A stretch of DNA of 25,210 bases, taken from assembly GCA_045634445.1 (NCBI GenBank), contig JAZRAG010000084.1:1-25210 (forward strand), written 5' to 3'. Within the stretch, counting starts at the first letter, position 1. Each line of letters starts with the position of its first letter. Below, one piece after another: positions 8,116-15,486 of this stretch. The DNA comes from Spyradenecus sp045634445. Its GTDB lineage: Bacteria > Verrucomicrobiota > Kiritimatiellia > RFP12 > DVOR01. Under the pieces are notes generated by a model, which did not search any database, was not told the DNA's origin, and worked only from the letters and a program-made list of their open reading frames with translations. Made by a program: the position numbers and the translations under genes.

Positions 8116-11100
8116 TCAACGCCCGCAGCAATTCTTGAACTTCTTACCAGAGCCACAGGTGCACGGGTCATTACGACCGATTTTCTGCAAACCCGAGCGA
8201 ACGGGCATGGGCTGTTGCTGTGCATTATTCATTGCTTCCAAAAGCGCATCTAACGAACCGCCATTCTGCGTTGGGGCAGGTTCTGCTTCGGCTTCTGCTT
8301 CAGGTTCTGCGAGGCCAGGAGCCGTTACAGTGAAAGAACCCGAGAAGCTGCCAGAAACCACTTCAGGCTGCGGTGCGGGCGGAGGTGCCACACGGCCTGC
8401 GGCTGCCGTCAAATCACCCAAGTCCTTGTGTTGCGTCTGGGCGCGACGTGCCATACGTTCACGCATTGCAATGTAAGCTTCGACATTGGTGGTGGTGGTG
8501 AATGCAGCGCGCACGATACCAGTCTTGATGGTGCCCATCAATTCAGTGAACATTTCAAAGGCTTCACGCTTGTATTCCACCAAAGGATCACGCTGGCCAT
8601 AACCACGCAAGCCCACACTACGACGCAAATCGTCCATCGCAGCAAGGAACTTCTGCCATTCTTCGTCAATTGCCGTCAAGCAGACCATGCGTTCCAACAT
8701 CGGCAAAGCTTCAGGGATTTCGCCTGCGCACTTCGCCAAGTAGGCCTCTTCCACACGGGCGTAAAGCGTCTTGGCGGCTTCTTCAGGCTTTCCAGCCCAG
8801 CTCTGACATTCTTCTTCCGTGCAGAGCACCGGGAAGTGAGCCATCCACTCCACCAATGCCTTCGGATCAGAATCCTTCGGCGCCGGCAAGAGAGCCATAC
8901 AACGATCCATAATTAAGTCGTTGAAAACGTCCAAGATGCGTTCGTGTGCAGCGCCCTGCTCCATCAAGATTTCCTGACGCAAACCATAGATGATGGAACG
9001 CTGCTTGTTCATCACATCGTCATACTGAAGCGTACGCTTACGAATGGAGAAGTTTTGCTCTTCCACCTTGCGCTGTGCACGTTCAACAGTACGATTCAAC
9101 CAGCTATGTTCAATCGCTTCACCTTCCTGAAGGCCCAAACGCGTCATCATACCAGCCAAACGGTCACTACCGAACAAGCGCATCAAGTTATCTTCAAGCG
9201 AGAGGTAGAAACGACTAGCACCCGGGTCACCCTGACGGGAGCAACGACCACGCAACTGACGGTCAATACGACGCGATTCGTGACGTTCCGAGGCAATCAC
9301 ATAGAGGCCGCAAGGACGTTCCTCTAAGAGATGACGCAAGGTGCGACGTTCGCCCTGGGGCACCGTATCCAAGGTTAAGAACTTATCCTTGATCTGCTCT
9401 TCATTCATCCAGACCACGCCAGGGCCAAGTTTAATGTCGGTACCACGACCTGCCATGTTCGTAGCGATCGTCACAGCGCCAGGTTGACCAGCACGCGAAA
9501 CGATTTCTGCTTCCTGTGCGTGATTCTTCGCATTCAACACATTGTGCGGAATGCCTGCCATACGGAGCATACGGCTCAAGATTTCAGAGGTATCCACCGT
9601 CACCGTACCCAAGAGCACAGGCTGACCACGTTCGTGAGCGGCACGCACTTCTTCGATGATGGCGCGATACTTTTCACGCTGCGTCTTGTAAATCAAGTCA
9701 TTGCTATCCACGCGGCGAATCGGACGGTTCGTCGGGATAGCCACCACGTCGAGTTTGTAGATATCGTTGAATTCAGCGGCTTCGGTTTCTGCCGTACCGG
9801 TCATACCCGAAAGCTTCTTGTACAGACGGAAGTAGTTCTGAATCGTGATCGTGGCCAAGGTCTGCGTTTCACGTTCAATATCCACGCCTTCCTTTGCTTC
9901 CACAGCCTGGTGCAGACCTTCACTCCAACGGCGCCCCGGGAGAATACGGCCTGTGAATTCGTCCACAATCATGACCTTATTGTCCTGAACAACGTATTCT
10001 TCGTCACGATTGTAAAGAGCGTAGGCGCGCAATAACTGGTCGACCACGTGCAAACGTTCGCTCTGCATGGCGAAACGTTCCTGAATTTCACGACGGCGAG
10101 CCGTGCGTTCTTCATCCGAAAGGCTCGTTTCACCTTCAAGAGCAGAAAGCTGGCTCGGCAAGTCCGGCACCACGTACATTTCAGGGTCATCCGGAGAAAT
10201 AAAGAGGGCACCCTTATCGGTCAATGCGACTTCACGCGTCTTTTCATCGATGGTGAAGAGGAGGATTTCCTTCAACTCACGGGCTTCACGCTTGCGCATA
10301 TCGGTCAACATCATGCTTTCGACCTGCTCATGCAAGCGGCGCGTAGAGGGTTCTTCAAGCAAATGCTGGAACTGCTTATTCTTCGGCGTGCCGTGATAGA
10401 CCTGATAAAGGCGGCGCATTGCCATTTCAGTATCGCCACTTGCGATAAAGTTGCGAGCTTCAGCCAAAAGTTGCGTACAAATGCGCGTCTGTTCGCGGAA
10501 GACTGCTTCCACGCGCGGCTTCTGTGCCACATATTCACCCGAAACAGTACGCTGCGACGGACCAGAGATAATCAAAGGCGTACGCGCTTCGTCAATCAAA
10601 ATGCTATCCACTTCGTCAACGATTGCGAAGGCATGACCACGCTGCACCACCTGTGCCGGATCCGTAGCCATGCCATTATCACGCAAATAGTCAAAGCCGA
10701 ATTCGCTATTCGTACCATACGTGATGTCGCAAGCATACTGAGCACGACGTTCGGCTGGGCTCATCGAGTTCTGAATGCAACCCACCGTCAAGCCCAAATA
10801 GGTAAACAAGTGGCCCATAAATTGAGCGTCACGGCGTGCCAAGTAGTCATTCACCGTCACCAAGTGCGCAGACTGACCCGAAAGTGCGTTCAAGTACAAG
10901 GGGAACGTTGCCACCAAGGTCTTACCTTCACCAGTCTGCATTTCTGCAATCTTACCCTGGTGCAACACAATACCACCAATCAACTGCACATCGAAGGGCA
11001 ACATATTCCATGTCAATTCATGGCCGCAGACCATGCACGTGGTACCCATCAAACGACGGCAAGCGTTCTTCACCGTAGCATAAGCTTCAGGCAAGATATC

Positions 11101-11277
11101 ATCCAACGTCTCACCCTGAGCCAAACGCGCCTTAAATTCTTCGGTCTTCTGCTTTAAAGCTTCTTCTGAGAGCTGCTGATACTGTTCTTCCAATGCGTTA
11201 ATCTTATGCACCAAAGGCATCAAACGCTTAATATCACGCTGGTTCTTTGTTCCGAAAAGCAACTTAAGTAAATTCAT
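8116..11277 (-). CDS. secA: Protein translocase ATPase SecA
   Basis: A 1053-residue SecA, the motor that pushes preproteins through SecYEG. Walker A MQTGEGKT is at 113-120, followed by the VDEVDSILIDEARTP helicase segment, GRGTDIKLG and RGRCSRQGDPG. It ends in the zinc/SecB-binding Cys motif CxCGSGKKFKNCC. It is longer than E. coli SecA (901) through an inserted helical segment of about 100 residues after ISGPSQRT and an acidic linker before the Cys motif. A CxxC pair (Cys81, Cys84) lies just before the DVQLIGG segment. The ATG at 11277 is preferred over a start ten codons upstream because AAGAAGGA stands 9 nt before it and the family begins at about this point. It heads the minus-strand run. 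Confidence 0.98.
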   Translation of the reverse strand: MNLLKLLFGTKNQRDIKRLMPLVHKINALEEQYQQLSEEALKQKTEEFKARLAQGETLDDILPEAYATVKNACRRLMGTTCMVCGHELTWNMLPFDVQLIGGIVLHQGKIAEMQTGEGKTLVATFPLYLNALSGQSAHLVTVNDYLARRDAQFMGHLFTYLGLTVGCIQNSMSPAERRAQYACDITYGTNSEFGFDYLRDNGMATDPAQVVQRGHAFAIVDEVDSILIDEARTPLIISGPSQRTVSGEYVAQKPRVEAVFREQTRICTQLLAEARNFIASGDTEMAMRRLYQVYHGTPKNKQFQHLLEEPSTRRLHEQVESMMLTDMRKREARELKEILLFTIDEKTREVALTDKGALFISPDDPEMYVVPDLPSQLSALEGETSLSDEERTARRREIQERFAMQSERLHVVDQLLRAYALYNRDEEYVVQDNKVMIVDEFTGRILPGRRWSEGLHQAVEAKEGVDIERETQTLATITIQNYFRLYKKLSGMTGTAETEAAEFNDIYKLDVVAIPTNRPIRRVDSNDLIYKTQREKYRAIIEEVRAAHERGQPVLLGTVTVDTSEILSRMLRMAGIPHNVLNAKNHAQEAEIVSRAGQPGAVTIATNMAGRGTDIKLGPGVVWMNEEQIKDKFLTLDTVPQGERRTLRHLLEERPCGLYVIASERHESRRIDRQLRGRCSRQGDPGASRFYLSLEDNLMRLFGSDRLAGMMTRLGLQEGEAIEHSWLNRTVERAQRKVEEQNFSIRKRTLQYDDVMNKQRSIIYGLRQEILMEQGAAHERILDVFNDLIMDRCMALLPAPKDSDPKALVEWMAHFPVLCTEEECQSWAGKPEEAAKTLYARVEEAYLAKCAGEIPEALPMLERMVCLTAIDEEWQKFLAAMDDLRRSVGLRGYGQRDPLVEYKREAFEMFTELMGTIKTGIVRAAFTTTTNVEAYIAMRERMARRAQTQHKDLGDLTAAAGRVAPPPAPQPEVVSGSFSGSFTVTAPGLAEPEAEAEAEPAPTQNGGSLDALLEAMNNAQQQPMPVRSGLQKIGRNDPCTCGSGKKFKNCCGR

Positions 11278-11309
11278 TTTAAAAAATCCTTCTTTATGTG
11301 GAAGCATGC

Positions 11310-11318
11310 ATTATACCA
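11310..11318 (-). promoter_or_regulatory. secA promoter, extended -10
   Basis: The minus strand reads TGGTATAAT, a perfect -10 hexamer with a TGn extension. I see no good TTGACA at the proper distance. Transcription would start near 11303, giving a leader of about 26 nt that carries the AAGAAGGA ribosome site. Confidence 0.7.
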
Positions 11319-11374
11319 CAAAAGCGCCTCTCGTGCACGCGTTACACTTTAATTAGTGTAAGAAAATCGTGTGT

Positions 11375-11690
11375 AAAAACCATCCCAAAACACCCCCTAA
11401 ACTGCCTCAAAAACCACCTGAAAACAGATACCAATTAGAATCAAAAAACATCAAAAAACAACCATTAAAGCACCTCAAAAACGACTACTAAAACACCCCG
11501 ATTTCACCTCATTTTATCTCAAAAATGAGCCTCAAAATCGACTTCAACTGAGCCTAAAATCATCCCCCTAAACTGCCTCAAAAAACCACCTGAAAACACC
11601 CCTCAGACCTCCTAAAAAAAACACTCAAAAAAAACTCCGATTTTCACCCCTGTTTTTGCCTCAAAAACTACTCCCAAAAGAGACTTAAAA
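11375..11690. repeat. Phased A/T-tract array, non-coding
   Basis: The gap between divergent secA and hemB has no gene. It consists of short A tracts (a few T or AT tracts) separated by C-rich spacers, often in the form CCTCAAAA or CCTGAAAA. Tract centres that I marked by hand fall near 11377, 388, 400, 411, 422, 434, 445, 455, 468, 479, 491, 502, 513, 523, 535, 546, 557, 571, 582, 594, 617, 630, 642, 655, 665, 677 and 688. The average step is about 11.5 bp, with one position (about 11606) empty. G is scarce on the plus strand. Tracts in helical phase are known to bend DNA, so this is probably a curved or supercoiling-sensitive spacer between two promoters. Confidence 0.7.
11393..11598 (+). 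repeat. 34-nt direct repeat within the A-tract array
   Basis: The segment 11393-11426 recurs at 11564-11598. It begins CCCCCTAAACTGCCTC and ends CCACCTGAAAACA. The copies differ only by one extra A in the central A tract. The offset is 171 bp, about 15 steps of the array, so the array may have grown by duplication. Confidence 0.8.
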
Positions 11691-11753
11691 TGCCACTTCA
11701 CTTTGGCCTCATTAAGCAAAAAGAAAAAACACGCTATTTTAATCCATTTGCTA

Positions 11754-11762
11754 TGCTATAAT
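11754..11762 (+). promoter_or_regulatory. hemB promoter, extended -10, probably leaderless
   Basis: TGCTATAAT is an extended -10 element. Its last base is only 7 nt before the hemB ATG at 11770, so the expected transcription start falls on or next to the start codon. No Shine-Dalgarno sequence is present between them (ACACAAT) and no clear -35 is seen. Confidence 0.65.
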
Positions 11763-11769
11763 ACACAAT

Positions 11770-12774
11770 ATGAATACGTTTCCCGACCTTCGTTTGAGCC
11801 GTTTACGTCGTACGGCAGGCATTCGTGCGATGTTTGATATTGAATTTCCCGCACCCTCCAAATGGTGTTGGCCCACGTTTGTTGTGCCTGGGCAAAATAT
11901 CCGCGAAGAAATCGCTTCGATGCCGGGACAATACCGTTACTCTCCAGACCAACTCGTTTTCGCGGTGGAAAAAGTCGTCGCACAAGGCGTTGGCTCCGTC
12001 CTCCTCTTTGGGCAAACCGATGGTCAGAAAGACAATGGCGGTTCGCAAGCATGGCATGACCATGGCGCTGTGCAACAAGCCGTTCGCTTGCTCAAACAAG
12101 CCTTCCCGCAGCTTACCGTCATTACCGACGTTTGTCTCTGCGCCTACACCCACCACGGACACTGCGCACCCCTTCTTCCTGACGGCTCACTTGACAATGA
12201 TGCCGCTTGTGAATGTTTAGCGAAAGTCGCCCTCTCCCACGCAGCTGCTGGCGCAGACATTGTTGCCCCCTCCGCCATGATGGATGGACAAATCGCCGCC
12301 ATTCGCGCCGCCTTAACGGAAAACGAATTCAAACAAACCCTTTTAATGGCCTACTCCACCAAGTTTGCCTCCGCCTGTTACGGCCCCTTCCGAGATGCCG
12401 AAAATAGCGCGCCGCAAGCATGTCCAGGAATGCCCTCCGATCGCAAAGGCTACCAAGCCTCCTATGCCAATCCGCGCAATGCTTTAATGGAGTCCATTCT
12501 TGACGAAGCCGAAGGTGCTGACATCTTAATGGTCAAACCTGCACTCTTCTATCTCGACATGATTAAAGCCGTCCGCGAACGCACCCTCCTCCCCGTAGCA
12601 GCATACAATGTGAGCGGTGAATACTCCATGCTCATTGCCACAGCCCAGCAAGGTTGGGGCGATTTAGACGAACTTGTCCGCGAAAGCACCATGGGCATCG
12701 TCCGCGCAGGCGCAGACCTCATCATCTCCTACTGGGCCTCCGAATACAACCGCTTCTTCGGCTCCCTACGCTAA
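11770..12774 (+). CDS. hemB: Porphobilinogen synthase (delta-aminolevulinic acid dehydratase)
   Basis: A 334-residue HemB, which joins two 5-aminolevulinate molecules into porphobilinogen in tetrapyrrole synthesis. The Schiff-base lysines are Lys198 (STKFASACYGPFRDA) and Lys256 (MVKPALFYLD). A zinc-type metal site is present with Cys122, Cys124 and Cys132 (DVCLCAYTHHGHC), so this is the Cys-rich zinc form rather than the Asp-rich magnesium form. PSAMMDGQI (167-175) is also conserved. The ATG at 11770 keeps the conserved N-terminal RLRRT segment; the next Met (residue 21) would remove it. The gene stands alone, divergent from secA and about 420 nt before the polyene operon, from which it is separated by a fresh promoter. 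Confidence 0.98.
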   Translation: MNTFPDLRLSRLRRTAGIRAMFDIEFPAPSKWCWPTFVVPGQNIREEIASMPGQYRYSPDQLVFAVEKVVAQGVGSVLLFGQTDGQKDNGGSQAWHDHGAVQQAVRLLKQAFPQLTVITDVCLCAYTHHGHCAPLLPDGSLDNDAACECLAKVALSHAAAGADIVAPSAMMDGQIAAIRAALTENEFKQTLLMAYSTKFASACYGPFRDAENSAPQACPGMPSDRKGYQASYANPRNALMESILDEAEGADILMVKPALFYLDMIKAVRERTLLPVAAYNVSGEYSMLIATAQQGWGDLDELVRESTMGIVRAGADLIISYWASEYNRFFGSLR

Positions 12775-13132
12775 TTTGTGTAGCGATTGCGCTATGGTTA
12801 GAGCGACAGGCCTACTCTTTATTGTTGCTTGTCGGGGATTCTCGTACTACCCGTTGCGTTGCTCCGATACCACTGGCAGTGCCAGATGACCTATAAATGC
12901 GCGGCGCACGACTGCTTGACATCGGCTTCTGCCGAATGTCCTATAAATTTTGATCTCCTTGCGATAGCCTTCGTCTTACTACGACCTTTCACTATTCAGT
13001 AGCCTCGCTACGGATGAAGGTCTTACTGCAGACTTTCACGCGTCGTTGTGCGCAGAATAGAGCGACTAAAGTCCCACTCCAAGTGCGTAGCAACCATCTA
13101 CTCCGCAAGATTCGCCATAGAGGAGGCGTGAT
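12775..13132. other. Non-coding spacer with several small hairpins
   Basis: I find no credible gene here. Visible structures are TAGCG/CGCTA at 12781-12794, CTGGCA/TGCCAG at 12873-12885, GACATCGGC with its near-complement at 12918-12940 (TTCT loop, one bulge) and GTAGC/GCTAC at 12999-13011. CTATAAAT occurs twice (12891 and 12941). A 20-nt motif beginning GTCTTACT and ending CTTTCAC recurs imperfectly at 12973-12992 and 13020-13039. None has a T run that would make a convincing hemB terminator. The stretch may hold an RNA gene or a decayed element; I cannot name it. Confidence 0.4.
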
Positions 13133-13162
13133 TTGACGCTTTTGGGGGGAATTTGGTATCAT
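13133..13162 (+). promoter_or_regulatory. Promoter of the aryl-polyene-type operon
   Basis: TTGACG (13133-13138) and TATCAT (13157-13162) are separated by 18 bp, a good sigma70-type match. Transcription would start near 13169, about 25 nt before the first ACP gene, which has AAGGA 8 nt before its ATG. Confidence 0.7.
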
Positions 13163-13194
13163 TTCGGTTACTTTAATTATTAAGGAAATTTGGC

Positions 13195-13473
13195 ATGAAG
13201 CGTAGTGATTTGGAAAATGAAATCCGCGATGTGATTTTGTCCTCTATCGATGTGGAGGGCTTGACGGCGGATGACTTGCCTGCAGAAGAGACTCTTTTCG
13301 GTGATGGCGTGGGTTTAGATAGCATTGATGCGCTTGAAATTGGCGCGGCTTTGCGTAAGAAGTACCAGGTGAAGTTTAAGACGAATGCGGATGAAAATCG
13401 CGCACATTTCCGTTCTATTTCTACTTTGGCGACCTTTATTGCTGAGAATTTGTCAATTTCGTTGGAGGACTAA
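13195..13473 (+). CDS. apeE: Acyl carrier protein (ApeE-like)
   Basis: A 92-residue acyl carrier protein. The phosphopantetheine site is Ser43 in GLDSIDALE (DSI instead of DSL), as in the carriers of aryl-polyene clusters. It should carry the growing polyene or its starter as a thioester in the cytoplasm. AAGGA lies 8 nt before the ATG. It is the first gene of the operon, 3 nt before a second, different ACP. The name apeE rests on family and position (the E-F-G-H order) and the two carriers could be exchanged in role. Confidence 0.9.
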   Translation: MKRSDLENEIRDVILSSIDVEGLTADDLPAEETLFGDGVGLDSIDALEIGAALRKKYQVKFKTNADENRAHFRSISTLATFIAENLSISLED

Positions 13474-13476
13474 GTA

Positions 13477-13734
13477 ATGCAGACGTATGATGAGATTTTT
13501 GAGACGGTAAAGTCCGTTTTGGTGGAAGAATTTGAATGCGATGAGGCTTTGATTACGCCTGATGTGAATTTGTTTGAGACGTTGGATCTCGACAGCATTG
13601 ACGCTGTGGATTTGATTGTGCGTTTGCAGAATATGACGGATTTGAAGGTAAAGGCTGATGATTTCCGCCAGATTCGCACGATGGATGACGTGGTAAAGGT
13701 GATTCAGCGTTTGTTGGCTGAGCAGCAGGCTTAA
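13477..13734 (+). CDS. apeF: Second acyl carrier protein (ApeF-like)
   Basis: An 85-residue acyl carrier protein with attachment Ser40 in DLDSIDAVDL. It is clearly different in sequence from the preceding carrier, so it is not a recent duplicate. GGAGGA sits 7 nt before the ATG, overlapping the end of the upstream gene. Paired dissimilar carriers are a hallmark of aryl-polyene clusters, where one is thought to hold the starter or chain and the other to serve elongation. I cannot tell which does which. Confidence 0.9.
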   Translation: MQTYDEIFETVKSVLVEEFECDEALITPDVNLFETLDLDSIDAVDLIVRLQNMTDLKVKADDFRQIRTMDDVVKVIQRLLAEQQA

Positions 13735-13758
13735 TTTCACTTGTTACGAGGACTCCAA

Positions 13759-14181
13759 ATGCGTATCAGCCCGCGAGTTTTACGGGGTGGTCTGCGCTTT
13801 TGTTTAAGCGTAGGCGTGATTTGGGGTCTTTATTTTTTGCGTGATAACATTTGGTTTCGCGCGTATCCAGTGGTGATTTCGGCTGTGATGTGGGGGGCGT
13901 TTCTCTTTTCGCTCACGAAGGGTCGGACGCCACTGGTTGAACTTTCCGCGCGCGCGATGCGTAAGTCACTGAACGATGCCGAGGTGCGTTATTGCCGTCA
14001 GTTGACGGTCGCTTGGGTAATCTTTATGACGCTTCACCTTGGGGTGACGATTGCGACGATGTTTTTGAGTCACGCGTTTTGGGCTTTGTATAACGGCTGT
14101 ATTGCCTATCTGCTTATTGGTCTCATGTTTCTCGCCGGTCTTCTTATCGGCAAGTGGAGGAAGCTTGAATCAGGTCATTGA
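13759..14181 (+). CDS. apeG: COG4648-type membrane protein (ApeG-like)
   Basis: A 140-residue integral membrane protein with about four spans (roughly 13-27, 36-52, 84-105 and 110-132). The central polar stretch TPLVELSARAMRKSLNDAEV, followed by RYCRQLTVAW, resembles the small membrane protein that always lies between the carriers and the ligase in ape clusters. Its exact job is unknown, perhaps anchoring or transfer of the polyene at the inner membrane. The ATG at 13759 is preferred to an upstream TTG because ACGAGGA lies 6 nt before it. The end overlaps the next gene by 17 nt. Confidence 0.82.
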   Translation: MRISPRVLRGGLRFCLSVGVIWGLYFLRDNIWFRAYPVVISAVMWGAFLFSLTKGRTPLVELSARAMRKSLNDAEVRYCRQLTVAWVIFMTLHLGVTIATMFLSHAFWALYNGCIAYLLIGLMFLAGLLIGKWRKLESGH

Positions 14182-15484
14182 ATTTCACACGTCTGGAAGC
14201 ACGGGTACTCCAAAGGTAATCCAGAAGTCGATGGCATCGTTGCACGCTGATGCGACGATGCTTTCTAAGGCTTTTCGCGCTATTTTTGACCAGAAACCCA
14301 CGTTTTTGGCCTCCATTCAGTCACAGCATATGTACGGCAAATTGTGGTTGGAAACGTTGCAACCGCTCTCTGGATGTCCGCGTCATGCCGAACAGATTGA
14401 TGGGTGGGAGACATTTCTTAAGTGCCAAGAGCAGTATGATTCTGTAATTTTCATCACGACGCCCTCTTTTTTGGCAGAACTTGTCGCACAACGTCATCAC
14501 TTTACGCCGAATCGGAATCTTTTGGCGATTGTGACTTCGGGAAGCCTTTTACGTCCTGAGATTTCTGCGGCTGTGTATGACCTCTTTGGCGTTTCGCCGA
14601 TTGAAATTTATGGAAGCACAGAAACGGGTAGCGTGGCGTGGCGCCAACAGAAAAATGGTCCGTCTTGGACAATTTTTGAGGGTGTACAAGCTGAAGCTAC
14701 GCCTGATTCAACGCTTTCTGTGCAGTCGCCTTTCTGCGTGAGTATGCCATATATCTTGCAGGATGCGGTAACATTTGAGAGTGAACGCACATTTTTGTTA
14801 CACGGCCGCAAGGATCGTCAGGTGAAGATTTTGGAACACTTTGTCGCGCTTGCTGACGTTGAGGACGGGATGCGCAAACATCCTTATGTGGCGGATTGTC
14901 ATGCGTTGGCCTCGGCTACTGATGTGACGCGCATTTGGATGTTAGTCGTGCCTTCGGAGGCAGGCCAAAAGGCTTTAATTGAATCAGGATATCAAGCTGT
15001 GACACGCACGCTTCGCTTGGAAGCAAGTGCGTGGTTGCCCAACTACGCAGTGCCGCGCAAGATGCGCTTTGTTCGCGCCCTGCCCTATACCGTGCAGGGG
15101 AAACTACCCGTTTCGGTGACGCTTCCGCTCTTTGAGACCGAACGTCAAGCGCCAGTATTTGAACATTGGCAGGTGCAGGGTGATGAACTTTCTGCGCGCT
15201 TTACCTTCCCAAAAGATGCGCTTTTCTTCCAGGGTCACTTTCCAAATGCGCCGATTCTACCTGGCGTGGCCCAACTCTTCACGGTGCGCGAATTGATTCA
15301 TGCGGCCTTTGGGGTGTGGGCAGATGGCTCGTTGAAGCGATTGAAATTCCAACAGCCCATTTTGCCGAACCAAGTGGTGACGTTAAGCGTGAAGCGTAAG
15401 CCGACAGGATCCTTTGATTTTGCGCTCAGCACTGAACGTGGGCCGTGCGCTTCAGGGATGATTACCGTACGCGAGGAGGCTTAA
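14165..15484 (+). CDS. apeH: AMP-ligase fused to FabZ-like dehydratase (ApeH-ApeI)
   Basis: A 439-residue two-domain protein. Residues 1-325 are an adenylate-forming ligase: P-loop TSGSTGTPK at 9-17, YGSTETG at 149-155, GRKDRQVKI at 214-222 and catalytic Lys313 (TVQGKLP). It should load an aryl acid onto a carrier. Residues 335-439 are a hotdog dehydratase with GHFPNAPILPG (357-367), His358 catalytic, the ApeI role. The P-loop begins at residue 9, so the 100-plus-residue N-terminal subdomain of most ligases is missing. In-frame codons upstream run inside apeG and show no ligase motif. The start is probably the TTG at 14165, with GGAGG 4 nt before it. There is no in-frame ATG before the P-loop. 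Confidence 0.87.
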   Translation: MNQVIEFHTSGSTGTPKVIQKSMASLHADATMLSKAFRAIFDQKPTFLASIQSQHMYGKLWLETLQPLSGCPRHAEQIDGWETFLKCQEQYDSVIFITTPSFLAELVAQRHHFTPNRNLLAIVTSGSLLRPEISAAVYDLFGVSPIEIYGSTETGSVAWRQQKNGPSWTIFEGVQAEATPDSTLSVQSPFCVSMPYILQDAVTFESERTFLLHGRKDRQVKILEHFVALADVEDGMRKHPYVADCHALASATDVTRIWMLVVPSEAGQKALIESGYQAVTRTLRLEASAWLPNYAVPRKMRFVRALPYTVQGKLPVSVTLPLFETERQAPVFEHWQVQGDELSARFTFPKDALFFQGHFPNAPILPGVAQLFTVRELIHAAFGVWADGSLKRLKFQQPILPNQVVTLSVKRKPTGSFDFALSTERGPCASGMITVREEA

Positions 15485-15486
15485 CC

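Noticed and set aside
10048..11157. 369-residue plus-strand frame opposite secA
   Set aside because: Complete overlap with SecA on the other strand; composition (many His, Arg, Thr) is that of an antisense shadow.
11319..11750. CRISPR array or replication origin in the secA-hemB gap
   Set aside because: Repeats are degenerate, short and without unique spacers of constant length. No true DnaA box is present; the closest, TTATACCACA at 11311, has one base too many.
12654..12896. Small frames at the end of hemB and in the gap
   Set aside because: Out of frame with hemB, no ribosome site and no family resemblance.
14102..14164. Missing N-terminal ligase subdomain encoded upstream
   Set aside because: The in-frame upstream stretch is only 21 codons, lies within apeG and shows no ligase motif; no frameshifted ligase sequence is visible.
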